NCBI GenBank assembly: GCA_944319925.1 | Contig: CALUFQ010000028.1 | Location: 1 to 41,765, forward strand | Direction of reading: 5' to 3' | DNA: 41,765 nt | Origin: an uncultured Paraprevotella sp. | Lineage (GTDB): Bacteria; Bacteroidota; Bacteroidia; Bacteroidales; Bacteroidaceae | Shown here: positions 34,302 to 41,765 of the stretch, in pieces | How positions within the stretch are numbered: the stretch's first letter is position 1 | Layout: every line of letters starts with the position of its first letter | Notes under the pieces: model-generated | Seen by the model: the letters and a program-made list of their open reading frames with translations, nothing else | What the model was told of the DNA's origin: nothing | Database searches by the model: none | Made by a program: the position numbers and the translations under genes

Positions 34302-36029
34302 ATGAAGATGAAACTGAAATATGGAATACGGACGGGACTGGCGGCGGTGGCTGCCGCCGTCTCCGTCATCTGTTGTACGGACACGTGGGACGAGCATTAC
34401 GGCGCGGACGGTTCGTTGGCCGGCAGCGCGGGGGCCACGTTGTGGGACAACTTGCGGCAGGACGAGGCTTTGCGTCCTTTTGCCACAGTGCTGGACTCTT
34501 GCGGCTACGCGCCGGTGTTGAATGGTTCGCAGGTGTTTTCCGTGTGGGCACCCCAAATCACGGAGCAGGAAGCCGCCGGTTGGATTGCGGCTTATCAGGA
34601 GGCCCGTGCGGGGAATGACGGGGAGAACCCGGCTTTGCATGAGTTTATCCGTAACCATATCGCGTTGTTCAACCACCAAGTGTGGGAACAGACGGATGAC
34701 ACGGTGCGGATGATGAATGGCAAGCGCATCGCGCTAACCTCTTCCAGCTTTGGCGGGGAGGCCATGCTGGGCGACAAGGTGCCTTCTTCGAATGGCATGT
34801 TGTATAAGGTGGCGGGCACCGTGCCTTTTTACCCGAACATTTGGGAACAGGTGCGCCGCGAAGCCACGGGGGGCAGCGACGGGTTGGACAGCGTGGAAGC
34901 ATTTTTCCGGAATTGGGCCTACGAAGTGTTGGACGAAGGGGCGAGTGTGCCTGGCGGCATCAAAGACGGGAAGACGGAGTATTTGGATTCCGTGATGATT
35001 TCTTATAACACGTTTTTCAACAGCTATGGCCGCATAGATTCCGAGGACAGCCTGTATTGGTTGTTGGTGCCGACCAATGCGGAATGGGAGAAAATTGTGG
35101 AGCGGAACCGTTCGTTCTTCGTTCATCATAATGACCGCTTGGAGGCGGGTGACTCCTTGCAAGACCTTTATTCCAAGTACATGTTGCTCGAAGCGTCTTT
35201 CTTCAATGCGCGTACGCAGCCGGGACGCAATTGGAACGCGGAAAATCCGGATTCCATTTGCTCGACCATGTATGATGCTAGAAATTATGGCTACAATTGC
35301 TTTGAGCGGCCTTTCGACGAGGGGGGAGTGCTCCAGGGGCTGACCCCGGTGGAATGTAGCAACGGGCGTCTCTATAAGACGGCGGAATGGAACGTGCCGT
35401 TGGAGAAATCGAGTTACATGCAAACCGTGAAGATAGAGGCAGAAAATGAACAGAATTGGGAATATGTGAACACAACCACCAGTAACACGGTGGTGGCCAC
35501 GCGCATGAAGGCCGATGCCGCTTATGCCGGTTTGGTTTCGGGGGGAGAGTTCTTGTGGGTGGAAGATAATAATACGCGTTATAACAAACGTGCGCAAATC
35601 ATCATCAAGCTGCCTGGGAATCTGTCGGGATGCCCCTACGACATCAAGGTGGTCTTTGCCTCGCCGTTGGTATTGGGGGCGGACTATTTGGAAGAAGCCA
35701 TGCTAAAACGCAGGGTGACGGCATCCGTCAATTACCATCAATCGGTGTCTGGGGGCTTTAAAACGACCGCAGATAATGTCTGCACCAACGAAGAAATTGA
35801 TGCGATGCTGATGGACACGGTGACCGTGGCGGAAGGTTTCAATGCGCGGGTCAGCGGATACAGCGGATACGGATTCCCCGTATGCGCATACGGGGAAGAG
35901 GAGGCTCGCGTGCAACTGACCTTGCAAGGCATCTTGGGGGCTAATCCGCCCAAGGGATATGCCAGCCCGTTGCTGATTGACTGTGTCCTCTTTGTGCCGC
36001 GTCCGGACTTGATTGAGGAGAACGACTGA
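34302..36029 (+). CDS. FAS1-domain surface lipoprotein (C)
   Basis: This 575-aa protein has a signal peptide ending in SVICC (Cys24/25) followed by TDTWDEHY, a start often seen in Bacteroidetes FAS1 lipoproteins. FAS1-like cores occur at VFSVWAPQITEQEAAGW (~79) and YWLLVPTNAEWEKIV (~252). As in protein B, the last ~200 residues form a beta-rich part (QTVKIEAENEQNWEYV ... RAQIIIKLPGNLSGCPYDIKV ... LLIDCVLFVPRP, with the middle part shortened to IIIKLPGNL here) that ends in a strand like the end of protein B. ATG 34302 and ATG 34308 are both possible starts. It precedes SusC 2 by 30 nt. Role inferred: surface binding or scaffold for the second SusCD pair. Confidence 0.72.
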   Translation: MKMKLKYGIRTGLAAVAAAVSVICCTDTWDEHYGADGSLAGSAGATLWDNLRQDEALRPFATVLDSCGYAPVLNGSQVFSVWAPQITEQEAAGWIAAYQEARAGNDGENPALHEFIRNHIALFNHQVWEQTDDTVRMMNGKRIALTSSSFGGEAMLGDKVPSSNGMLYKVAGTVPFYPNIWEQVRREATGGSDGLDSVEAFFRNWAYEVLDEGASVPGGIKDGKTEYLDSVMISYNTFFNSYGRIDSEDSLYWLLVPTNAEWEKIVERNRSFFVHHNDRLEAGDSLQDLYSKYMLLEASFFNARTQPGRNWNAENPDSICSTMYDARNYGYNCFERPFDEGGVLQGLTPVECSNGRLYKTAEWNVPLEKSSYMQTVKIEAENEQNWEYVNTTTSNTVVATRMKADAAYAGLVSGGEFLWVEDNNTRYNKRAQIIIKLPGNLSGCPYDIKVVFASPLVLGADYLEEAMLKRRVTASVNYHQSVSGGFKTTADNVCTNEEIDAMLMDTVTVAEGFNARVSGYSGYGFPVCAYGEEEARVQLTLQGILGANPPKGYASPLLIDCVLFVPRPDLIEEND

Positions 36030-36059
36030 TTTTGTAGAACCATATTTAGAACATGAAGA

Positions 36060-39000
36060 ATGAAAAGATATAGATTCTATTGTTTGGCTTTGTTGATGGC
36101 GGGGGCTTTGGGTGCCCAAGCACAGGAGGAGGCTGCGGCCGACACGCTGTCTGCCGCCGCACGTCCGGCCAACACGATAAAAAAGGATGTGAAGACCCGG
36201 CCGGTGAGCGGGCGGGTGTGCAGTGTGTCATCCGGAACGCCGCTGCCGGGCGCGCTGGTCAGTGTGAGCGGTTATGAGGGCTACAGTACGCTGACGGGCG
36301 AAGACGGCACTTACAAGTTCGAGGTGCCCGAGTATGCTACGGCCTTGCAGGTCGCCGCACCCGACCATAACACGGTGCGCGTGGGCATCAACAAGTCCGG
36401 TCTGTTGGGCGATGTCATCCTGTATTCCACCATGACGCGGTCGAAGTATGGCGCGGATGACAACATCATGAACACGGTGGAGGCGGACAACTTCGCTTAC
36501 AGCCCTTCTTTGAACATCACGTCGGAAATCGGGGACCAGCTCGGGGCATACGTGCGCACCATTTCGCGCGGCGGCACACCGGGCATCGGGAACTACATGA
36601 TGATGCACGGCATCAACTCCTTGAATGCCAATGCCCAGCCCTTGGTGGTCATCGACGGGGTCATTGTGGACCAGCAGTATGACCGCAGCGTACTCCACGA
36701 CGGTTTCTACAACGACATCCTGACTTCGTTCAACGTGAACGAAATTAAAAGTGTGGAGGTCGTGTCCAACGGGACGGCCCTCTACGGCGCGAAGGGTGCG
36801 AACGGTGTCATCCTCATCGAGACCAAGCGCAACACGAGCTTGGCCACCAAGATTGACGCCACGGCCTCGGTGGGCATCACCCTCCTGCCCAAGAAACTCG
36901 ACATGATGAACGGGGCGCAGTACAAGACGTATGCCTCCGACCTGTTGCAGGGGACGGGCACGAACATCACCAACTTCTCCTTCCTCTCCACCGACCCGAA
37001 GAATTACTATTACAACAAGTATAACAACAACACGGATTGGGGCGACGTGATCTATGACGAGGCTTTCTCACAGAACTACGGCATCACGGTGCAGGGTGGC
37101 GATGACATTGCCAGCTATTTCCTGGCCTTGGGCTACAACGGGGCGCACAGTGTGTTGAACGAGAACGACATGAACCGCCTGAACATTCGGTTCAACACGG
37201 ACATCAACATGTTCAAGCGGCTTTTCGTGCGCTTCGACGCGTCTTACAGTAACGTGACGCGCAACCTGAAAGACCAGGGTGCGCCGGAGGGCTATGACGA
37301 GGGTACGGTGACTTCGCTCAACTTCCTCGGATGGGCGAAAAGCCCGATGCTCAGCCCATATTCCTACGCCGCCGGGCAGATTTCCACTGCGGCATACGAC
37401 ATCACGGACGAGGATTACCTGGCCCAGGCTTTGTCGGGCATGGACAACGTGAACTACCAGTTGGCCAATCCGGCAGCCATCAATGAATACGGCACGGCGC
37501 AGAACAAAAATTATTTTGAAAATTCCTACATGAACATCGCCGTGACCCCGAAGTGGGAGTTCAACAAGCACCTTTATATCAGCTCGTTGTTCAGCTACAC
37601 GCTGACCAACACGGCCGACAAGTATTACGTGCCAATCAACGGGGTGCCGGCTTACTATGTAAGTTCGTTGGACTTGGTGCGGGAGAATGAAATCCGTTCA
37701 ATGTACGCCTCGCAGAACTCCATCACAAGCGACACGAAGCTCGTGTGGGAGAACCAGTATGGGGCGCACAGCATCGACCTGATGGGCGGCTTCCGCTACA
37801 TGAACGACCGTTACAAGGTGGACACCCAGCTGGGGTACAACACCGGCAGCGACAAGACCCCGTTCATCAACAACACGCAGAACAAGCAGACGACCGGTGC
37901 CAGCAACCGCTGGACTTCCATCACGTGGTACGGGCAGGCGCGTTACGACTACCGCAAGCGTTACTTCGTGGAAGGCAACCTGGCCGTGGAAAGCTCCTCG
38001 CGTTTCGGCAAGGAAGCCAAGGAGGGGTTCAAACTCGGCGGGGTGCGCTGGGGCGTGTTCCCGGGTATCCAGGCCGGATGGGTGTTGAGCAACGAGAGTT
38101 GGTTCGACGTGCCGGGCGTGGACTACGCGCGCTTCAGCATGGGCTTCGACGTGAGCGGCAACGACGGCATCGCGTATGATGCCACGCGTACCTATTTCGA
38201 GAGCATCCTCTACCAAGGATGGTCTAACGGCTTGGTGTTGGGCAACATCGGGAACACGGAGCTGCAGTGGGAAACGACCCGCCGTTTCAACTTCGGCGCA
38301 GACCTGAATTTCCTGAACAACCGCCTGAACGTGAAGCTCGACGTGTATAAGAGCTGGACGGACAACCTGCTGACCTACCATGAACTGAACTTCCTCACCG
38401 GCGTGGAGAACAACTGGGTGAACGGCGGTTCGCTGGAAAACAAGGGCTTCGTCCTGAGCTTCAATGCCCATTTGCTGGCCAAACGCGACTGGAACTGGGA
38501 ATTGGGGGCCAGCGTGGGCCGCTACAAGAACAAGCTGACCGCCCTGCCCGACGGGCAGCAATACGTCGATACCCCGGTGTATGGCGGCACGATCCGTTCG
38601 GAAATCGGACAGCCCGTGAACCTGTTCTACGGTTACAAGACGGGAGTGACGGAACAAGGGACTTCCGTGTATGCCACTTCCCGGGAGGCCGCAGCCGACG
38701 GGCTGTTCATCAAGGCTGAAAACGGCGACCCCATTTATTTCGGTGCGGGCGACGTGAAGTTTGTGGACAAGGACGGCAATCATGAAATCAACGAGGAAGA
38801 CATGCAGGTCATCGGCGACCCGAACCCGGACATCTTCGGCAACATCTTCACTTCCGTGAGCTGGAAACGGCTCCGCCTGGACGTGAACTTCAACTACAGC
38901 TTGGGGAACGATGCTTACAACTACCTGCGCTCGCAGCTGGAAGGTGGCAGCCGTTTCATGAACCAGACCGTGGCCATGGTGAACCGCTGGTCGTATGAAG

Positions 39001-39314
39001 GGCAGGCCACCGACATGCCGAAAGCATCGTGGGACGACCCGATGGGCAACGCCCGCTTCAGCGACCGCTGGATTGAGGATGCCAGCTACCTGCGCCTGAA
39101 GTCCATCACGCTGAGCTACGAGCTCCCGCTCAACAATGCGTTCATCCACGGGCTGACGTTCTGGGGGCAGGCCAACAACGTGTTCACCGTGTCCAAGTAT
39201 TTGGGACAAGATCCGGAGTTCTCCATGGGCAACAGTGTTTTGGAACAAGGCATCGACCGCGGCCTGTTGGCCAACAGCCGCAACTTCATGCTGGGTATAA
39301 AAATCAACTTATAA
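36060..39314 (+). CDS. SusC-family TonB-dependent outer-membrane transporter 2
   Basis: This 1084-aa protein has a signal peptide (YCLALLMAGALGAQA), a linker rich in Ala, a carboxypeptidase-regulatory-like domain (RPVSGRVCSVSSGTPLPGA, ~47-120), a plug with VEVVSNGTALYGAKGANG (a variant of the SusC signature, with SNGTALYGAKGAN in place of KDASATAIYGSRGAN) and a large beta barrel. There is no STN domain. The segment FVDKDGNHEINEED is the acidic SusC loop. It shares only general family features with SusC 1, so the two pairs are unlikely to be a recent tandem duplication. An upstream ATG at 36053 is out of frame. SusD 2 begins 12 nt after its stop. Confidence 0.94.
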   Translation: MKRYRFYCLALLMAGALGAQAQEEAAADTLSAAARPANTIKKDVKTRPVSGRVCSVSSGTPLPGALVSVSGYEGYSTLTGEDGTYKFEVPEYATALQVAAPDHNTVRVGINKSGLLGDVILYSTMTRSKYGADDNIMNTVEADNFAYSPSLNITSEIGDQLGAYVRTISRGGTPGIGNYMMMHGINSLNANAQPLVVIDGVIVDQQYDRSVLHDGFYNDILTSFNVNEIKSVEVVSNGTALYGAKGANGVILIETKRNTSLATKIDATASVGITLLPKKLDMMNGAQYKTYASDLLQGTGTNITNFSFLSTDPKNYYYNKYNNNTDWGDVIYDEAFSQNYGITVQGGDDIASYFLALGYNGAHSVLNENDMNRLNIRFNTDINMFKRLFVRFDASYSNVTRNLKDQGAPEGYDEGTVTSLNFLGWAKSPMLSPYSYAAGQISTAAYDITDEDYLAQALSGMDNVNYQLANPAAINEYGTAQNKNYFENSYMNIAVTPKWEFNKHLYISSLFSYTLTNTADKYYVPINGVPAYYVSSLDLVRENEIRSMYASQNSITSDTKLVWENQYGAHSIDLMGGFRYMNDRYKVDTQLGYNTGSDKTPFINNTQNKQTTGASNRWTSITWYGQARYDYRKRYFVEGNLAVESSSRFGKEAKEGFKLGGVRWGVFPGIQAGWVLSNESWFDVPGVDYARFSMGFDVSGNDGIAYDATRTYFESILYQGWSNGLVLGNIGNTELQWETTRRFNFGADLNFLNNRLNVKLDVYKSWTDNLLTYHELNFLTGVENNWVNGGSLENKGFVLSFNAHLLAKRDWNWELGASVGRYKNKLTALPDGQQYVDTPVYGGTIRSEIGQPVNLFYGYKTGVTEQGTSVYATSREAAADGLFIKAENGDPIYFGAGDVKFVDKDGNHEINEEDMQVIGDPNPDIFGNIFTSVSWKRLRLDVNFNYSLGNDAYNYLRSQLEGGSRFMNQTVAMVNRWSYEGQATDMPKASWDDPMGNARFSDRWIEDASYLRLKSITLSYELPLNNAFIHGLTFWGQANNVFTVSKYLGQDPEFSMGNSVLEQGIDRGLLANSRNFMLGIKINL

Positions 39315-39326
39315 AATTGGGCTTTT

Positions 39327-41258
39327 ATGAAACTGAAATCTTATATTATCATGCTTGCGGCAGCTGCGGGGACAGGTCTCTTCAGCGCCTGCGAGGACAT
39401 GCTCGAACCGACCTCGGAATATGTGCTCTATGACGACGGAAGCCACCTGACCACCCCGGCGGACACCGCCAACTCCTTGGTGGGCCTCTTCTACAAGTTG
39501 CAGGCCATCGGCGACCGCACCAACCTGCTGGGCGAGATACGGGGCGACTTGGTGAACTTGCGCTCCAATGCCAGCACGGACTTGAAGGACTTGTACAATT
39601 TCAACGTGGGCGACGACAACAAGTATAATAATCCGCGCGATTATTACGCGATTATCAACAACTGCAACTACTACGTCACTCATGCCGACATGGAGGCGTT
39701 TGACAACCGGGGCGACCGCATCTTTGAGAAGGAAATGGCACAGGTGAAAGCCATCCGGGCTTGGACTTACCTGCAACTGGCGTTGAACTACGGGAGTGTG
39801 CCTTTCTACGACCAGGCTCTGCTCACGGAGCAGGATGCAAATGCCATCGACCTCACGGCCTCCCGGAGGGATATCGTGGGCATTTGTGATTACTTTATCA
39901 ACGACTTGCAACCGTATAGCCAAACGGAATGGCCGAAATTGCACGGGGTGGGTTCTGTCGTGTTGGCCAATTGCTATTTCCCGGTGGACATGGTGCTGGG
40001 CGACCTCTATTTGTGGCGGGCTTCCTTGACAGGAAGTGTTGCAGATTACCGTTCGGCTGCGCGTTGCTATTACCGTTGGATTTTGGATGAGCGTTTAGTT
40101 GACCGTATAGGTAATTCTTCTTATATGAAGTCTATATATTATCCAAACCGGTATTCTGTTGAGTGGGGGAGTGATGGTGCTGTACTTTCTTCGTTATCAG
40201 ACTCTTATTCTGGCCTGTTCTTGATGAGTACTAATGGGTATGGGGTTTATAATGAGCCATTTACTATTATTGCAATGGACTCGGCAGCCAGCCAAGGTTA
40301 TTATAGTGAATTGCCGAGACTGTATAACACTCAAACCGCACTGAATGATGATGGTGGAATATATTTTGATACCTCTGACGGGGAATATTGCATTACGCCT
40401 TCCACTTATTTGCAGGAAATCAGCATGGCGCAGTCATATTATTTGCTGACTTCTGATGGAATACCTGTGGAGATTGAATGGGATGAGGATGCGGATCCCT
40501 TGGTGACGGGTGACCTTCGCTTGTGGAGGTTGTGGAGTTCTGGTTCATACAATACAACCATAGGTGGCGAACCTGCCACGGGTACTTTCTCCCGACTTAC
40601 GAAAAACAACCAACGTGCCATTTGGATTTATCGCCAGACCGACACGTGGCTGCGTTTGGCCGAAGCCCTGAACGGGGCCGGGTTGCCGCGCATGGCCTAT
40701 GCCATTTTGGCCACAGGCATCAGTCGTGGGGTCGTGGAGGACAGCATCAAGCCTTATTGCACCGATGCGGATTGGGCTTTCGTTGAAGAGCTGAACAGCA
40801 TGGGGACGGGCAACAGTTTTGCAAAATTCAATTCCCGGAATGGTGTACGTTCCGTACCTGATATGAATACCATAGGCATCCATTCGCGCGGAAGCGGCTA
40901 TGCAGAGTTGAATCCGGACTATGCTTACCCGATGGTGGATTCGATAGCCGCCGACGGCGTGACACCCATCAACGGCTATACGGGACAAGACACGCTGGAG
41001 TGGGCGCAGTTGCATTTGGAAGAGGAGAAACTCCGCGTGGACAGTATGTTGTTGACCGAAATGGCCTTGGAGACGTGTTTCGAAGGCAAGCGTTTCTATG
41101 ACCTGATGCGCTTCGCCAAGCGTCACCACGACAATGCCTGGCTGGCCGACCCTGTCAGCAAACGCAAGGGCGCGGAAAACCAGGATCAAGGGCTCCGCAA
41201 TCTCCTGATGACGGAGGACAATTGGTATTTGAACTGGAGAGGCCAAATCGGGCGGTAA
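39327..41258 (+). CDS. SusD/RagB-family surface lipoprotein 2
   Basis: This 643-aa SusD partner of SusC 2 has the lipobox GLFSAC (Cys22) followed by EDMLEP. The helix QVKAIRAWTYLQLALNYGSVP and C-terminal CFEGKRFYDLMRFAKR are classic SusD/RagB segments (first given here as AIRAWTYLQLALNYG). It is longer than SusD 1. Bases about 40080-40600 are clearly AT-richer and use different codons from the rest of the gene, as if that part had been exchanged. It is the last gene of the operon. Directly after the stop comes a run of eight C and hairpins, then the mobile-element scar. Confidence 0.93.
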   Translation: MKLKSYIIMLAAAAGTGLFSACEDMLEPTSEYVLYDDGSHLTTPADTANSLVGLFYKLQAIGDRTNLLGEIRGDLVNLRSNASTDLKDLYNFNVGDDNKYNNPRDYYAIINNCNYYVTHADMEAFDNRGDRIFEKEMAQVKAIRAWTYLQLALNYGSVPFYDQALLTEQDANAIDLTASRRDIVGICDYFINDLQPYSQTEWPKLHGVGSVVLANCYFPVDMVLGDLYLWRASLTGSVADYRSAARCYYRWILDERLVDRIGNSSYMKSIYYPNRYSVEWGSDGAVLSSLSDSYSGLFLMSTNGYGVYNEPFTIIAMDSAASQGYYSELPRLYNTQTALNDDGGIYFDTSDGEYCITPSTYLQEISMAQSYYLLTSDGIPVEIEWDEDADPLVTGDLRLWRLWSSGSYNTTIGGEPATGTFSRLTKNNQRAIWIYRQTDTWLRLAEALNGAGLPRMAYAILATGISRGVVEDSIKPYCTDADWAFVEELNSMGTGNSFAKFNSRNGVRSVPDMNTIGIHSRGSGYAELNPDYAYPMVDSIAADGVTPINGYTGQDTLEWAQLHLEEEKLRVDSMLLTEMALETCFEGKRFYDLMRFAKRHHDNAWLADPVSKRKGAENQDQGLRNLLMTEDNWYLNWRGQIGR

Positions 41259-41270
41259 CCCCCCCCGATT
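41246..41270. repeat. Small inverted repeat across the SusD 2 stop
   Basis: AATCGGG (41246-41252) pairs with CCCGATT (41264-41270); the loop contains the stop codon and most of a C8 run. There is no T run. It may stabilise the mRNA end. Confidence 0.4.
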
Positions 41271-41281
41271 GGCACAGACTA

Positions 41282-41316
41282 CAGCGCGCCCCGCCCACTA
41301 CAGGCGGGGCGCGCTG
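41282..41316. terminator. Strong GC hairpin ending the FAS1/SusCD operon
   Basis: CAGCGCGCCCCGCC (41282-41295) is perfectly complementary to GGCGGGGCGCGCTG (41303-41316) around CACTACA. No clear T run follows on either strand, so it may be a terminator of reduced type or a REP-like element. The same position is where the integrase fragment on the other strand loses similarity. Confidence 0.5.
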
Positions 41317-41340
41317 CGGTTGTAGAAGCGCGGAAAACGT

Positions 41341-41520
41341 GTTGCCTTTGGCTTTACCTGATGCTACGTTCCAATTATTAGGAAGGATGCTTTGCTTCGT
41401 ACTGAACTGGCATAGCTTGCCATCAATGGTGATACGTGCCCTAATCATGGCTTCACCGTTTTTCCTTTCTGAACCTTTCTTTAGGTAGAATAGTACCCAG
41501 CCTAAAACGGGTTGGCTTGA
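41341..41520 (-). pseudogene. Tyrosine integrase fragment (arm-binding domain)
   Basis: On the minus strand the frame reads VLFYLKKGSERKNGEAM, then IRARITIDGKLCQFSTKQSI and LPNNWNVASGKAKGN. This is the N-terminal arm-DNA-binding domain of Bacteroidetes tyrosine recombinases of the transposon/ICE type. After KAKGN the frame runs into the hairpin and noncoding sequence, so the core-binding and catalytic domains are missing. Upstream, the frame stays open only to a stop at 41569-41571 with no suitable ATG before VLFYLKK. The gene is therefore broken at both ends and inactive. Confidence 0.8.
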
Positions 41521-41602
41521 TTGGATTTCCTCAGCCGGGATAGTGGCAGCTTGCGCCGCCGGGATTGCCTACGCCGCCAGACGCTTTAAGGCTGGGAAGT
41601 AA

Positions 41603-41647
41603 AAACGCCCACAAAAAGCCTAAAAATGGGCATTTTTATGGGCGTTT
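41603..41647. repeat. Nested hairpin upstream of the integrase fragment
   Basis: AAACGCCCA (41603-41611) pairs with TGGGCGTTT (41639-41647), and inside lies AAAAATGGGCATTTTT (41622-41637), self-complementary at its ends. A/T runs flank the stem on both strands, so it may act as a bidirectional terminator. A second inverted pair CCCAGCCTAAAACG (41496) and CGCTTTAAGGCTGGG (41582) surrounds the region. Confidence 0.55.
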
Positions 41648-41679
41648 AATTCTTAATTCGCTGACATTCAGCGTTGGAA

Positions 41680-41703
41680 GCGGAGAGAGAGGCTCTCGAA
41701 CCT
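41680..41703 (-). other. tRNA-Ser 3'-end-like remnant, possible att site
   Basis: The minus strand reads GGTTCGAGAG then CCTCTCTCTCCGC, very like the T loop and acceptor end of Bacteroidetes tRNA-Ser genes. The rest of a tRNA is absent and the T stem does not pair well. Integrases in this group often use tRNA-Ser 3' ends, and an integrase fragment is only 160 nt away, so this may be an attachment-site remnant. From 41704 to the window end I see nothing further. Confidence 0.4.
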
Positions 41704-41765
41704 ACATATTCAAGAAATATCATAAAATTGCAAATCATTAATAATCAAGCACTATTTGGAGTACA

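Noticed and set aside
37698-39248. 516-codon minus-strand frame in SusC 2
   Set aside because: Antisense shadow of the beta-barrel coding region without family motifs.
41222-41488. Plus-strand frame after SusD 2
   Set aside because: It is antisense to the recognisable integrase fragment and includes the C-run and hairpins.
1-41765. CRISPR array or Cas genes, phage structural genes, toxin-antitoxin pair
   Set aside because: I looked for regularly spaced direct repeats and for such gene motifs and saw none in the window.

Overview
The window comes from a Bacteroidetes chromosome, most likely order Bacteroidales. The evidence is two SusC/SusD outer-membrane pairs, lipoproteins with acidic residues right after the lipid cysteine, a T9SS-type sorting tail on a secreted protease, a DUF4301 protein, Bacteroidetes-type promoters (TTTG about 20 nt upstream of TAnnTTTG), and weak Shine-Dalgarno signals. 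The DNA looks fairly GC-rich for the group. I cannot name the genus.

Layout. 1-77: 3' end of a group II intron. 195-1853: secreted M6 metalloprotease. 1854-2272: gene-free stretch packed with hairpins. 2273-4492 (minus): RelA-type (p)ppGpp synthetase with a decayed hydrolase domain, divergent from a DUF4301 gene and purT. 7411-12302: tRNA-Gly, then nhaD, a small membrane protein, ravA and viaA in close order. 12693-20577 (minus): tRNA-Arg, and an acyl-CoA-synthetase-like gene followed by addA and addB. 20674-20852: large composite inverted repeat. 21007-23637: HAD phosphatase, panB and an MFS permease.

23738-41258 is the most distinctive part: a promoter with a long structured leader, then seven close-packed co-directional genes in the order FAS1 lipoprotein, SusC, SusD, FAS1 lipoprotein, FAS1 lipoprotein, SusC, SusD. 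No glycoside hydrolase, protease, sulfatase or regulator is visible in the cluster. It reads as a dual SusCD outer-membrane system built around fasciclin-domain surface lipoproteins, so binding, adhesion or uptake is more likely than polysaccharide breakdown. The ligand is unknown.

41259-41765: a scar of mobile DNA, with a truncated tyrosine integrase (arm-binding domain only), strong hairpins and a short stretch resembling the 3' end of a tRNA-Ser gene, a common attachment site. The FAS1/SusCD operon therefore ends at a former integration site. Both window ends touch mobile DNA (group II intron and integrase), while the middle looks like stable core genome.

All assignments come from reading motifs by eye; no database search was run.
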